DNA of 64,000 nucleotides from Anaspis maculata (Eukaryota; Arthropoda; Insecta; Coleoptera; Scraptiidae), in NCBI GenBank assembly GCA_949128115.1, contig OX421965.1, positions 53,686,012 to 53,750,011 of the forward strand, written 5' to 3'. Below are positions 24,759 through 35,861 of the stretch, piece after piece. The translations under genes and the position numbers were made by a program. A model generated the notes under the pieces. It did not search any database. It worked only from the letters and a program-made list of their open reading frames with translations, and had not been told where the DNA came from. Each line of letters starts with the position of its first letter. Positions within the stretch are counted from its first letter, which is position 1.

Positions 24759-27335
24759 GTCTATGACTATGTTGACAGACTGGAATCAGTGGATTTTTTG
24801 ATAGTCAGGTGTTGCTTGCAGCGTGGAAGAACCGTGATTGTTGTGGTGCTGTATGTGCCGCCTCGTCTGTCTCTGGAGCTGTTCAGACTGCTGATGGAGT
24901 TCTTGGAATCTCTGGAGGCTCTCTTTTTGTCTGAGTTAGTGATAGTTGGCGACTTTAACATTCCTGAATACAAAGATTGCTCAGAGTTGCGTGCATTAGA
25001 CCTGTGCTCATTGAATAATACTAGATATCAGCTATGCTCGAGCCTGTGCACGTTTTTTGACATGAAGCAATATAATAACATCCCCAATTCAAACCAAAGA
25101 CTGCTCGATCTTGTATTCTCGACGGTTTCCTGTACTGTGATCAGAAGTGACGCCCCCTTGCTGACCGAGGATAATCACCATCCAGCTCTTGAGATAAGAC
25201 TCGCCCCCAGTATTCCGCGCGCCAGGAAGATTGCTAGAAGTGCCTGTGACTTCAACTACAACTTTCGTAAGGCTGACTTCTTGGGCTTGTATGAGGCTAT
25301 CGCCGGGTGTGATTGGTCGGGGCTTGAGCGCTTGACTGATGTTGATGAGGCGCTTGAGGCGTTCTACGATACTCTCTACTCCATATTTGACGTCTATGTA
25401 CCAAAGTCAAAGCCAAGAAAAAGTAAGTATCCTCCATGGTTCGATGGTAGCATAAGAAAACGCGTAAGGTTGAAGGAGAGGTTGAGACGCGCCTCAGCGT
25501 CTGGGGACGTTTCTGCGCTTCCGAGACTAAGGGCTCTTCGGGCGGCTCTCAAGCGTGACATTAGAGTTGCTCACGCCAGATACTTGTCCCGGATCGAGGG
25601 TAATATTAGGGGTGACCCAAGGAAGTTCTGGCAACATATTGCGAGCAAGAAGGGTCGGTCGGGCATACCCAGTGAGGTTTTGCACCAGGGTGAATCTAAC
25701 AGTAGTCCCCGTGATGTTGCCAACTGCTTCGCACGTTATTTCTCAGGTGTCTATGCGAGCAGTAACAATCCGGCTTACTCCTGTGGCGACCTGGGGTCGA
25801 CTGACTACCTTTGCCTCACCACTTTCAGCGAGAGTGACGTCGTGGCAGCCTTGGTCAAGCTGAAGGTTGGTAATGCTGTCGGGCCGGACCTCGTTCCATC
25901 ATATCTGTTGAGGGACTGTCGTTCTGCCCTTGCCCGCCCCCTGCAATTGATTTTCAACAGAGCTCTTGCTTCCTCCACCTTCCCCAAATCATGGAAAAGC
26001 TCTAGGTTGTGCCCTATTCACAAGAACGGCCCTATGAACTGCGCTGAGAACTATAGACCGATCGCTATCTTGAGCAACGTCAGCAAGGTGTTCGAGATTT
26101 GCTTGCATAGGGTTATCTCGGGGTTTGTTGAACAGAAAATAGTTAGCGAGCAGCACGGTTTTATAAAGGGAAAGTCAACAGTCACGAACTTGATGGAGAA
26201 AACGCAATTTATATCTGATTGTATGAGCGAGCGTAAGCAGGCCGATGTCATCTACACCGATTTTTCAAAGGCTTTTGATCGTATAAGCCACGACATACTC
26301 TTAGGGAAGTTGGAAAATCTGGGGTTTTCCCCCGATCTGGTCAGACTGTTCAGGTCCTATCTGGTCGGTCGAAGGCAGTTTGTGAGGGTTTCTGGTCACA
26401 GTTCCGAGAGCTTCGAGGTTGTGTCGGGGGTCCCGCAGGGATCTGTGCTGGGTCCCCTACTTTTCATCATTTTCATAAATGACATTGGGCTGAGCCTCAG
26501 GAGCTCGTTCCTCCTCTATGCTGACGATCTGAAGATCTTTTCACCTGTGAATTCGTATGGGGACTGCTCTCGCCTTCAGGAAGACATCGATGCATTGGTG
26601 GGATGGTGCGCTGCGAATGGTCTTGACTTGAACGTGACGAAGTGCATGGTCATGTCCTTTTCGAGGTCCTCTGGACCCCTGGAGTTCCCATACAAGATTG
26701 GCGATCACATTCTGGCCAGACCCAGTGTCATCAAAGACCTTGGCGTGTACTTCGACCCAAAGCTTTCTTTCTCAGAGCACATTGGTTACGTGCACAGGGC
26801 AGCCTACACTACACTGGGTTTCGTGACACGGAACTCCGGGGACTTTTCCAACATCGAGACATTGCAGCGTCTCTTTTCGTCCTTGGTTTTGCCACGGCTG
26901 GAGTATGCATCCGTCATCTGGTGCCCCTACCACGAGAAATATGTGTCCTTTCTGGAGGGTGTGCAGCGGCGTTTCCTGAAGCTGCTGGCCCTCAGGGTCG
27001 ATGGAGTTTACCCTTGTGTTGGTTTCCCGCAGCAGTCGTTGCTGGTCAGATTTGGTTGTCGGTCCCTGGAAAGCCGTAGAACGGTTGGCTACCTTCTTTT
27101 CCTGCATAGGCTTGTTTCGGGTGCGGTAACCTCCCCCAGTGTTCTTTCAAGGATCTCCCTAAATGTTCCAAGACAGGGCCTAAGGCGGAGTGATGTTTTT
27201 TATGTGAGGCCCACACAAAAGCTCTTTTACTTCAATTCTCCAGTGAACCGCCTTGCTCTGACATACAATAGGTTCCAGGAGAAGTTCGACATTTTCAACT
27301 GCAGTGCGGCGGATGTCAGGCGAGTTTTTGATTGA
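24759..27335 (+). CDS. Partial ORF2 protein: endonuclease C-part plus reverse transcriptase
   Basis: This frame encodes the retrotransposon polyprotein that nicks target DNA and copies the element RNA into it. Counting from the GTG at 24789 (848 codons to the stop), the apurinic-type endonuclease part shows LYVPP, GDFN (54-57), LDLVF and DNHHPAL (128-134). Reverse transcriptase follows: FIKGKST, TDFSKAFD with the first catalytic Asp at 491, VPQGSVLGPL from 548, YADD at 577-580 and LGVYFDPKLSF. The C-terminal part contains LPRLEYASVIWCPYH, as in jockey and CR1 proteins. No RNase H domain is visible. The N-terminal third of the endonuclease is missing and there is no ATG at the start, so the protein is truncated and not functional alone. 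No internal stop or frameshift appears, which suggests a fairly young insertion. Assignment between jockey and CR1 clades is uncertain. Confidence 0.93.
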   Translation, partial: VYDYVDRLESVDFLIVRCCLQRGRTVIVVVLYVPPRLSLELFRLLMEFLESLEALFLSELVIVGDFNIPEYKDCSELRALDLCSLNNTRYQLCSSLCTFFDMKQYNNIPNSNQRLLDLVFSTVSCTVIRSDAPLLTEDNHHPALEIRLAPSIPRARKIARSACDFNYNFRKADFLGLYEAIAGCDWSGLERLTDVDEALEAFYDTLYSIFDVYVPKSKPRKSKYPPWFDGSIRKRVRLKERLRRASASGDVSALPRLRALRAALKRDIRVAHARYLSRIEGNIRGDPRKFWQHIASKKGRSGIPSEVLHQGESNSSPRDVANCFARYFSGVYASSNNPAYSCGDLGSTDYLCLTTFSESDVVAALVKLKVGNAVGPDLVPSYLLRDCRSALARPLQLIFNRALASSTFPKSWKSSRLCPIHKNGPMNCAENYRPIAILSNVSKVFEICLHRVISGFVEQKIVSEQHGFIKGKSTVTNLMEKTQFISDCMSERKQADVIYTDFSKAFDRISHDILLGKLENLGFSPDLVRLFRSYLVGRRQFVRVSGHSSESFEVVSGVPQGSVLGPLLFIIFINDIGLSLRSSFLLYADDLKIFSPVNSYGDCSRLQEDIDALVGWCAANGLDLNVTKCMVMSFSRSSGPLEFPYKIGDHILARPSVIKDLGVYFDPKLSFSEHIGYVHRAAYTTLGFVTRNSGDFSNIETLQRLFSSLVLPRLEYASVIWCPYHEKYVSFLEGVQRRFLKLLALRVDGVYPCVGFPQQSLLVRFGCRSLESRRTVGYLLFLHRLVSGAVTSPSVLSRISLNVPRQGLRRSDVFYVRPTQKLFYFNSPVNRLALTYNRFQEKFDIFNCSAADVRRVFD

Positions 27336-27471
27336 GATGCAATCGACGCATTGTTCTTGTCTGTGAGTAGTGTTGCGACGGATTTTCTTTTTTTCGTTCC
27401 GCGGTCACGCTATTATTGGACTTGTTAGTCTGTTGCGTGCCTGTATATATAATAATAATAAAAAAAAAAAA
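24759..27471 (+). mobile_element. 5'-truncated non-LTR retrotransposon (jockey/CR1-like)
   Basis: The element holds one long frame, a 3' untranslated part of about 125 bases and a terminal AATAATAATA plus A-run at 27451-27471. Loss of the 5' end inside the endonuclease domain together with an A-rich 3' end is typical of target-primed reverse transcription that stopped early. The exact 5' junction is uncertain and I found no convincing target duplication. I set the left bound at the first sense codon after an upstream stop (TGA at 24756). Confidence 0.85.
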
Positions 27472-27818
27472 GTGAGGACCAAAACAATTCACGGTAGGTG
27501 TATGGATTTTTTTTTTAAGTCCACAAAACGTATTGAAAAAACTCTTGGGCTTTTTATCGAAGCTATGAAAGATCGAAGGGTGCTCCTTCGAATCCTCCTA
27601 TATTTTCATTATTTCAACAAAATTTTGATACAAAAAATCCAGGTCAATTGTTGTTGCAAGAATTATGAATGAAAAATAACAACCTACAAAAATGGTTCGG
27701 AGCGAGGTTCGGAAGGATTTCTGAAGACAAATAATTGTCGAGGTTTCTGACTCACCCTCTATAAAAAACGAAAATGTAACACATGATACATATCCAGTGG
27801 TTGATATTTTCACACACA
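27472..27818. other. Unassigned sequence
   Basis: No gene. A short CA repeat at 27811-27820 abuts the next element. Confidence 0.4.
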
Positions 27819-29689
27819 CACGGTAAAAAATTTTGAGTGAAATTTAACTCAAACCGGACTCAAAAGTGATTCAATCCAGGTCCACGCAAATTTGAGTGAA
27901 AATTCAACTCAAATTTTTTGAGTACATTTCTGTATTTTTGAGTTACTTCTGTTAATCAATATTGAGTACTTTCAAGCCTTTTTACACTCGAAATTGAGCG
28001 CGATTGGCACAAAGGTGAGTATGCATTATAACTCAATATTGATGCAAAAAATATTTCAAAGTGATCAATATTGATGATTGATAATAAATGAATCAATTTT
28101 GATTATTTCCAATTTGGACAAAAAAAACAGACTTTTATTTATTTAGGCATTTATTCAGGACATTTTTATTGCGACATGTTATTAAAACATAATTTGTGTA
28201 ATATATCACTGTAAAAGTACCGAAATGTATAAATTATACCTACAACATTATTGAACAAAAATTTGAACAACCCAAAACCAAAAATATAAAAAAATGTGAC
28301 AATAATTTGAAAATACATGTATTAAATGCAATAAAGGAAAAGGGAACCAATATTTTCTACACTAAACGAGTAATATAGTACCTAGCAGTAGAAAACTAAT
28401 AAAAGTGATTGATGTAAGTAGGTAATACATAAGTATTCCAAAAAAATTATGCTAATTTATATAAATTAAATGCCGGAAATGAAAGTGAATCGATTTACAA
28501 TATGAATATGACAATATTTTGAACCTATAGGTTGACTCCTCGGCAAACTAGACCTTTCTCGATGGGCATTGGGCTGGATGCGTATTAATCAAAAGTCAAA
28601 ACTCGTCGGACCACTCCATTATGCGAAATGTATGGGTGTAGTGTTATTGTGTTCAATGTTGAAAATTTGATAATAATTAGGGGCTGGTGTTGGACCTTTG
28701 ACGATATTGTACTTTTGACGACCCTCTAAACGCCATCCGTGGACCAATGGAGAAAGCAGTTGTAACATGAAGTTCACCTGTCAAAAAACAAAAAGTCAAA
28801 GTCAAAACCTGCTGTTTCCTGTTGCAAAGTAAACCGTACCGCTGCTGGTTGCCAACCAGCATAATGACTGCCAGGCAGCTTAGCAGCGAATGCGGGCACT
28901 TTCAATCAAATGTGAGCGTAGCTGACTCAAAATTTAGTAAAATGTACTCAAATTTGAGGCAATTTAACTCAAAATTGTGTGAATTGACTCGAAAGTGAGT
29001 AGGTATCATCAACAAAAATTTCCCACACTCCATTACCCACACCAGGAGGACATTGATATTAACATAAGAGGGCCTATCTATTTTGTATTATAGTTAAATC
29101 AAAATTTATCTGTTATTCGTTCATTATTCGTTAATCGAATGAGCTGGGAGTGCTGGGACTCAGGCCGGAGGGATAGGTAGGAACCGCCGATGATTCTACG
29201 CAAGGTTTTGCTCCAAGACTTTTCATCGGATGCTATCAGTCGTACTAAGCGTGTCCCTCGGCCTGACACTTCATTTGTAGTGCAAAAAGTCCCAGTGCTG
29301 GGTTTAGGAGATGAATGGGATATATAGGTAGATCTATTAGTGCATCATATTAAGTGATAATTAATAAATGAAATTTTTCACTTACCCGGACTGGTTTTCT
29401 TCGACGAGCGACGCTGCCGGCTCACAACTAACGACTGATGCAGGAGCCGAATGGCACGTCCCTCGAACCGAGTTTGACGAGTAAATGCATCAAATTTGAT
29501 TAAAACCGAATCAAATCTGAGTTAATGCAATCAAAATTGAGTGCAGTACTCAGTAATGATCATATAGTTGTCAAATTTGATAAAATTTCCCCATTCACTC
29601 AATTTTTCGTTAATTTTCACTCAAAAAATTAACTCACATCACTTCACTCAGACAAGTTGGAAATTCACTCAGTCAGATTTCTTACCGTG
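27819..29689. mobile_element. CACGGTAA-ended element rich in TTGAGT motifs
   Basis: Left end CACGGTAAAAAATTTTGAGT. The right end in reverse complement starts CACGGTAAGAAATCTGACTG. Both sub-ends (about 27830-28110 and 29470-29680), and a part of the interior near 28920-29005, are crowded with TTGAGT/ACTCAA words and the related ATCAAATTTGA. Clustered short motifs near both ends are what transposase-binding subterminal repeats look like; that role is inferred. No transposase frame is visible, and target duplications are obscured by the CA run on the left. Confidence 0.65.
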
Positions 29690-29835
29690 CATAATTCGGC
29701 CATCAACACTTCACTGGAATCTTTCAAAATGACGAAATTAGAAGAGTTCAAACGATTACCTTTTGACTTAACTTCAACAGTAGAAGTCGATTTTTTTTTA
29801 AATATATTTGTGGACTTCATAAAAAATATCATATA

Positions 29836-30224
29836 CAGCGTGTTCAACAATTATTGTCTTTGCCGCCTTTTCAAAATAGCGGTTGCAACTGGCCTGTGCC
29901 GCTTCAGTGAAGTTATTTTGAGATCCGTCGTAACGAAATTGATCGGCGTCACGTCAAACTGACTGATATAAAATTTGAGGATAACAGTGACGGCTGTGAC
30001 TGCTGGTGAATAGTGAACAAGCAACCTCACGGAACGGGAATGGACCAGCCGTCAATGCCGTCACTGCCGTCACTGTTAACCTTAAATTTTATATCAGTCA
30101 GTTTGACTTGACGTCCATCAATTTCGTTACTACGGATCTCATAATAATTTCATTTAAGTGGCACAGGCCAGTTGCAACCGCTATGTTCAAAAGGCGGCAA
30201 GGACAATCATTGTTGAGCACGCTG
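29836..30224. mobile_element. TA-flanked palindromic MITE, 389 bp
   Basis: Left TA (29834-29835) then CAGCGTGTTCAACAATTATT. Right end is the reverse complement followed by TA (30225-30226). Arms of about 150 bases carry GCGGTTGCAACTGGCCTGTG on the left and its mate on the right, and end in CAGTGACGG near the loop. It is non-coding and likely of mariner type. Confidence 0.85.
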
Positions 30225-31069
30225 TACCATGCATATTGCTTTGGTCCGACACCTTCAAAAATTGTCTCAAAAATAATCAAAAGCAGAAAAAGAAATCGTT
30301 GACTCCCCATTTGATGTGAGACCACTCTAGTGGGGGCACTAGGTGGATGAACCTTGCAAATGGTAATGAAAGCATGAAATTCGGTACACATACTCAGAAT
30401 GAGCACCTCTTTCTGATAAGAGGTGGAGCCACGCCGAATTTTAACCGGAAGGGGGCTCGGGGGGCTCCTAAAAGTTGAAGGTGCTAGGGCTCCCACTAAA
30501 CGGCGCATCAGTTAGTTTAAATGATTAAAAAGGGAACTAATGATTACTTATATTGTAAACATTGACGGCGTTTATCGCCTTGTCCCGGGAATTTTCCATT
30601 ATGAAAAAAAATAAGTTCTTCGGCAGATCACAAAAATTGATTTTATCTTATTTTCACCTACAAAGAATTAATCAGGAGATGTGCAACACGTTGATTCCCA
30701 CAAATTCTTACCCATTGAATTCGTTCGTGGAGTCAAAATTTTGATGGTGTATCTTCTTGAAGAGGGGCATTCCAAAGAGTGAGCTATTTTCAACACTAAG
30801 TTCAAACAGAATTTTTTCTATGTTCTGAATCGAAATTACGGAATTCCTCCCAACGAAACATACCCTGAAATGTTCTTTGGAAGTACCGCGTGCGATTGAA
30901 TGTGGAGTAAGTCGTGAAACACCATCAGAATTTTTCTGCTGTGATGCTGCGTTTCACTCTCGACCGGGGCAATTAGGTTTCTACACAGCATGCGTGGAGT
31001 GTATAACACGATGCAGGGTATTTTCTCGGTTCAGTCAAATTTTTCATGATTGAACAGGGATCACGTGTA

Positions 31070-33254
31070 GGCCAGTCAAATAAGGAAAGCTGGAGGGAAA
31101 AAACTGTTGGAGTTTTGTAAATTTGACAGTAATGTCCGGTAAGGTGTACTGATGAACATACTAAAAGTCCCCAACTCTACCTATTGAGCTCGAGCCGCCA
31201 TCTTGGAAAAATGGTCCTTCGATCCAGTTTTCTGCTTATATTGCGCTAATCATCAGAGATATTCAATTAGGTTTCATTTAAAATCAAGGCTATGAAATTG
31301 TCTACAAAAATTGTTTCATACCAATTTTTCTCTCGTATCTGTTGATATTAATTAAATTAAATTAATTTAAAAAAAGCAATTTTTTGCTTATGGCTAGAGA
31401 TATTGTCTTCAAAATTTGTGAAGATGTTGGCAGTCTACATCAAAGCTAAACGTGACAGTTGAAATAAAAAAAAATGCGAAAATATTTTTAATTTTTTTTT
31501 TTAAATTAAGCAAAAATTTGGTTTTTGAGTTTGACATTTCCAACAGGGCGGAGTAAAGGTTTCAATCGAACATCAATCAGTTTTGATATTTACATATTGT
31601 AAGACAAGATTTCATCAGTATTGTGCCTTCACGAGCTTCTGGAATGCTCGGTATGAATTAAACTAAAAGAATAATCGCTAAGTCCAAAAAGTGTTGTCGA
31701 TTGGTTCTAAAGGGAACATTTCGAAACAAAAGACATCAGCAAAGGATATACAGAAGGTCCAAAGGTTATTCAACTGTATATGAGCCCCATATTGATGTGC
31801 CTTATCCAAAATAGTACAAAAGAATCAATCAAAATGTTGAAATCCACCCTGTATAACAAAAAGTAAAGATACAAAATGGAAGTAGTAAAGCATACCTAGT
31901 GCCAAAGATGCAGCCTTTACATTGCTGGGAAAAAGGACAAAATTGATCGATTTATTTGAAAGTTATTAGTCCTCAAACTTGACTTTACAAATTTCAGTCA
32001 GTGAAATATGGAAAAGAAGAGAGAAGTAACTGTCGGAGTTTCAGAAATTTGACAGGGATGTTCGCTAAGGTATACTAATGAACATACTAAAAGTCCCTGC
32101 CAGTACCTGTTGCGCTTGAGCCGCCATCTTAAAATAATGGTCCTTCGATCAAATTTATTACCATTTTTCCAAGATGGCGGCTCGAGCACAACAGGTAGTG
32201 GCGGGGACTTTTAGTATGTTTATTAGTATACCTTAGCGAACATCCCTGTCAAATTTCTGAAACTCCGACAGTTACTTCTCTCTACTTTTCCCTATTTCAC
32301 TGGGTGAAATTTGTAAAGTCAAGTTTGAGGACTAATAACTTTCAAATAAATCGATCAATTTTGTTTTTTTTTCCTGCAATGTAAAGGCTGTACTTTTGGC
32401 ACCAGGTATGCTTTACTACTTCCATTTTGTATCGTTACTTTTTGTTATACAGGGTGGATTTTAACATTTTGATTGATTCTTTTGTGCTATTTTGGATAAG
32501 GCACATCAATGTGGGGCTCATATACAGTTGAATAACCTTTGGACCTCCTGTATATCCTTTGCTGATATCTTTTGTTTCGAAATGTTTCCTTCATAACTAA
32601 TCGACAACACTTTTTGGACTTAGCTATTATTCTTTTAGTTTCATTCATATCGAGCATTCCAGAAGCTCATGAAGGCACAATACTGATGAAATCTTGTCTT
32701 ACAATATGTAAATATCAAAACTGATTTATGTTCGATTGAAACCTTTACTCCGCCCTGTTAGAAATGTCAAAATCGAAAATCAATATTTTGCTCAATTTGA
32801 AAAAAAAATAAAAAAATATTTTCGCAATTTTTTTTTCTATCTCAACTGTCACGTTTAGCTTTGATGTGAACTGCCAACGTCTTCACAAATTTTGAAGACA
32901 ATATCTTCAGCCATAGGCAAAAAATCGCTAATTTTTTGTTTCTTTTTTGTTAAGTTAATTTTATTAATATCAACATATACGAGAAAAAATTCGGTATGAA
33001 ACAATTTTTGTAGGCAATTTTATAGCCTTGATTTTTTATGAAACTTAATTGAATATCTCTGATGATAAGCGGAATATGAGCAGAAAATTGGATCGAAGGA
33101 CCATTTTTCCAAGATGGCGGCTCGAGCTCAATAGGTAGAGTTGGGGACTTTTAGTATGTTCAACAGTACACCTTACCGGACATAACTGTCGAATTTCCAA
33201 AACTCCAACAGTTTTTTCCCTCAAACGGAAAAATTTGTTCTAATTTGACTGGCC
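31070..33254. mobile_element. Second-level palindromic element (GGCCAGTCAAAT ends)
   Basis: TA at 31068-31069 then GGCCAGTCAAATAAGG. On the right TTTGACTGGCC is followed by TA at 33255-33256. Its centre (about 32162) nearly coincides with that of the outer element. The sequence beside its ends (CTGTTGGAGTTTTG, ACATACTAAAAGTCCC, GAGCCGCCATCTTGG) is repeated in the innermost level, so a relative of the element has inserted into its own centre. Confidence 0.8.
31995..32314. mobile_element. Innermost palindrome, related to the level around it
   Basis: Arms begin CAGTGAAATA(T/G)GGAAAAG and contain ACTGTCGGAGTTTC, ACATACTAAAAGTCCC and GAGCCGCCATCTT in the same order as in the surrounding element, with visible divergence. 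The loop lies near 32145-32160. Exact ends are uncertain because the palindrome continues outward without a break. Confidence 0.65.
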
Positions 33255-33965
33255 TAGTGATTGAAATTGTGTCCTAATGGTGGAATAACGTGTATACACT
33301 CCGCGCATGCTATGTAGGAACCTAATTGCCCCGGGAGAGAGTGAAGCGCAGCATCACAGAAGAAAAATTCTGATGGTGTTTCACGACTTACTTCACGTTC
33401 AATCGCATGCGGTACTTTCAAAGAACGGTTCAGGGTATGTTTTGCTGGGATGAATTCAGTAATTTCGATTCAAAACATTTAAAAAATTCTGTTTGAACTT
33501 AGTGTTGAAAATAGCTCACTGTTTGGAATGCCCCTCTTCAAGAAGATACACCATCAAAATTTTGACTCCACGAACGAATTCAAAGGATAAGAATTTGTGA
33601 GAATCAACGTGTTGCACATCTCCTCATTAATTCTTTGTAGGTGAAAATAAAATGAAATCAATTTTTGTGATCTGCCGAAGAACTTATTTTTTTTCATAAT
33701 GGAAAATTCCCGGGACAAGGCGATAGACGCCGTCAATGTTCACAATATATTCATAAGTTTCCTTTTTAATTATTAAGACGAACTGATAAGCCGTTCAGTG
33801 GGAGTCCTAGCACCTTCAACTTTCAGGAACCCCCCGACCCCCCTCCCGGTGAGAATTCGGCGTGGCTCCACCTCTGATCTGAAAGAGGGGCTCATCTACC
33901 AAATTTCATGCTTTCATCACCATTTGCAAGGTTCATCCCGATTTTGGCTCTTAGCGCCCGCACTA

Positions 33966-34283
33966 CTCATGCAATCATTTGTTTTCCGAAATTCGGACAA
34001 ATCAAAGTTGATTTTTTTCATATTTCCTGCAAATATGCTTACACCAAGTTGGAAGTTGACTAAACAATGGCTAAACTCACTGCCTACCTTCAAGTCAACT
34101 TTCAGAACAATTCCGGCAGCGCCAGCGGTTCCATCAAAGTTGAGTGACAAAAGTGACAAGAATGTTTTTTTGGCTAAGGAAAAAATTTTCATTGAATAAA
34201 AACTTCACAGCCGATCTCAACATCATCTCAGGCTGAGGACTTCTTGGCTGCTTCCTCCGGTATGAATCATGGTACACTCTGTA
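33966..34283. other. Unassigned sequence
   Basis: A frame of 133 codons (33798-34199) starts inside the palindrome arm and has no domain. Nothing else is recognised. Confidence 0.4.
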
Positions 34284-34995
34284 GGTATAACCAGGGCTGG
34301 GCGGTATTTCAAATACAAGTATTTTTTTTTTTTTTTATCAACATCAATGAACTTTCACAATCTGCCCGTACAGGCAAAAAGAAAAAGGTACAAGAGACAA
34401 AATAAATCAGCGTTGGTTAGAACATTACAATGAATGCCTAACATAATGACAAACATTCCAAAATAAACAAGTTACTCAGAATTGTACAAACAAAATTAAA
34501 ATTAACGTATTTTTAATACGTATTTGAAATACATTTGAGCATTTTGTATTTTTAGTCCGGTGGACTAGGGTTATAACTATGCATTTTATGACTACGGAAC
34601 AATTTTTTGCTGGCATGTTCAGAAAGCCTTCATCTATCATTTGAGAAGTGCTGCCAAGCAATTTTCTAATGTGGGGGGGTCAGGGGGCCCTTTTTTTGAC
34701 AACTTAAATCTTTTTTTGTCGATAAAATCTGTAATAAAAATTCTAAAAAGAAAATTCCAACGGATTATTGAAAAGCAACTCAAAAGGTCACTTATATGTG
34801 ATGAAAACTATTACAGGGTGAACAGGTTCCGAAAAAAATGACTTTCCGTCAACATGCAATATAATAAAGAAAATATTGTGCCAAAGACCTTCAGCTTCGT
34901 CATTGGAAAATGCCGATTGGCATATTTGTTGATCATATCCACCTGAACTGGTTGAGAATGGCACCCAACAGCGTCAACAGTGCCGGAGCTATATA

Positions 34996-35861
34996 CAGGG
35001 TGGAAGAGGAAAATATTTTTGTTTTCATTTATTTCAAAAACCAAGATAGATAAAGTGAACAAAATTTAGGAATTGATGTTCCATTCAATGCATGTAAAGA
35101 CACAAGAAACCGTTTTGAAATATCTTGAAGCGTTCCTGAAATATTTTCAGAAAACTGAAGAATATCATCAAAATTTTACTTTCCAATTTGATTTCGTATT
35201 TTCCATTATACAGATGTATATCCTTAAGTTATGCAACAAATTTCACAATATACACAAAAATGCAATAAATTATGGTTAAAACTAAACAGCACCATCACCG
35301 GCATCAATCATGTATGATTGTATGCGTTGTATACAGGGTGTAAGAAAAAATGGTTGTTTTTTTTTTGCTGTATATAAAAAAACAAGCAAAAAACGCGTGG
35401 ATTACACATTCATGTCAGTAATTCACCTTATCAGGTGTCTTGGCTTGGTTTGTTTCCCCGGAAACTTCTTACCTTCCTGATTTTTCACTTTTTATGTCTT
35501 GATTTATCTATAACAGCAAAGAAAACAACCATTTTTTCTTACACCCTGTATATGACGCATTGACGCATACATGATTGATGCCGGTGAGTGATGTGGCTGT
35601 TTAGTTTTCACCCTAATTTGTTGTAAAATCATAGTATATACCTCTATATAATGGAAAATACGAAATCAAAGTAGAGAGTAAAATTTTTATGATATTCTTC
35701 AGTTTTTTCAAAATATTTGAGGAACGCTTCAAGATATTTCAAAACGGTTTGTTGTGTCTTCACACGCATTAAATGAAGCATTAATTCCTAAATTTCGATC
35801 ACTTTATCTATCTTGGTTTTTGAAATAAATAATAACAAAAATATTTTTCTCTTCCACCCTG
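34996..35861. mobile_element. TA-flanked palindrome, level 3 (CAGGGTGGAAGAGG ends)
   Basis: TA (34994-34995) then CAGGGTGGAAGAGGAAAATA; right end its reverse complement, then TA (35862-35863). Centre about 35428, the same as level 2. Confidence 0.8.
35334..35548. mobile_element. TA-flanked palindrome, level 4 (CAGGGTGTAAG ends)
   Basis: TA (35332-35333) then CAGGGTGTAAGAAAAAATGG; right end the reverse complement, then TA (35549-35550). Length 215 bases, centre about 35441. Confidence 0.85.

Larger units (their letters stand above)
30330..33963. mobile_element. 3.6-kb palindromic element, outer level
   Basis: Left TA then GTGGGGGCACTA, right TAGCGCCCGCAC then TA. The arms run almost the whole length, including GATGAACCTTGCAAATGG on the left (30344) and its mate on the right near 33935, down to a loop of about 15 bases near 32145. 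In a 160-base sample the arms agree at about nine positions in ten, so the repeat is real and old rather than an assembly fold-back. Two further TA-type or related palindromes share its centre. No transposase frame is present. Confidence 0.85.
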
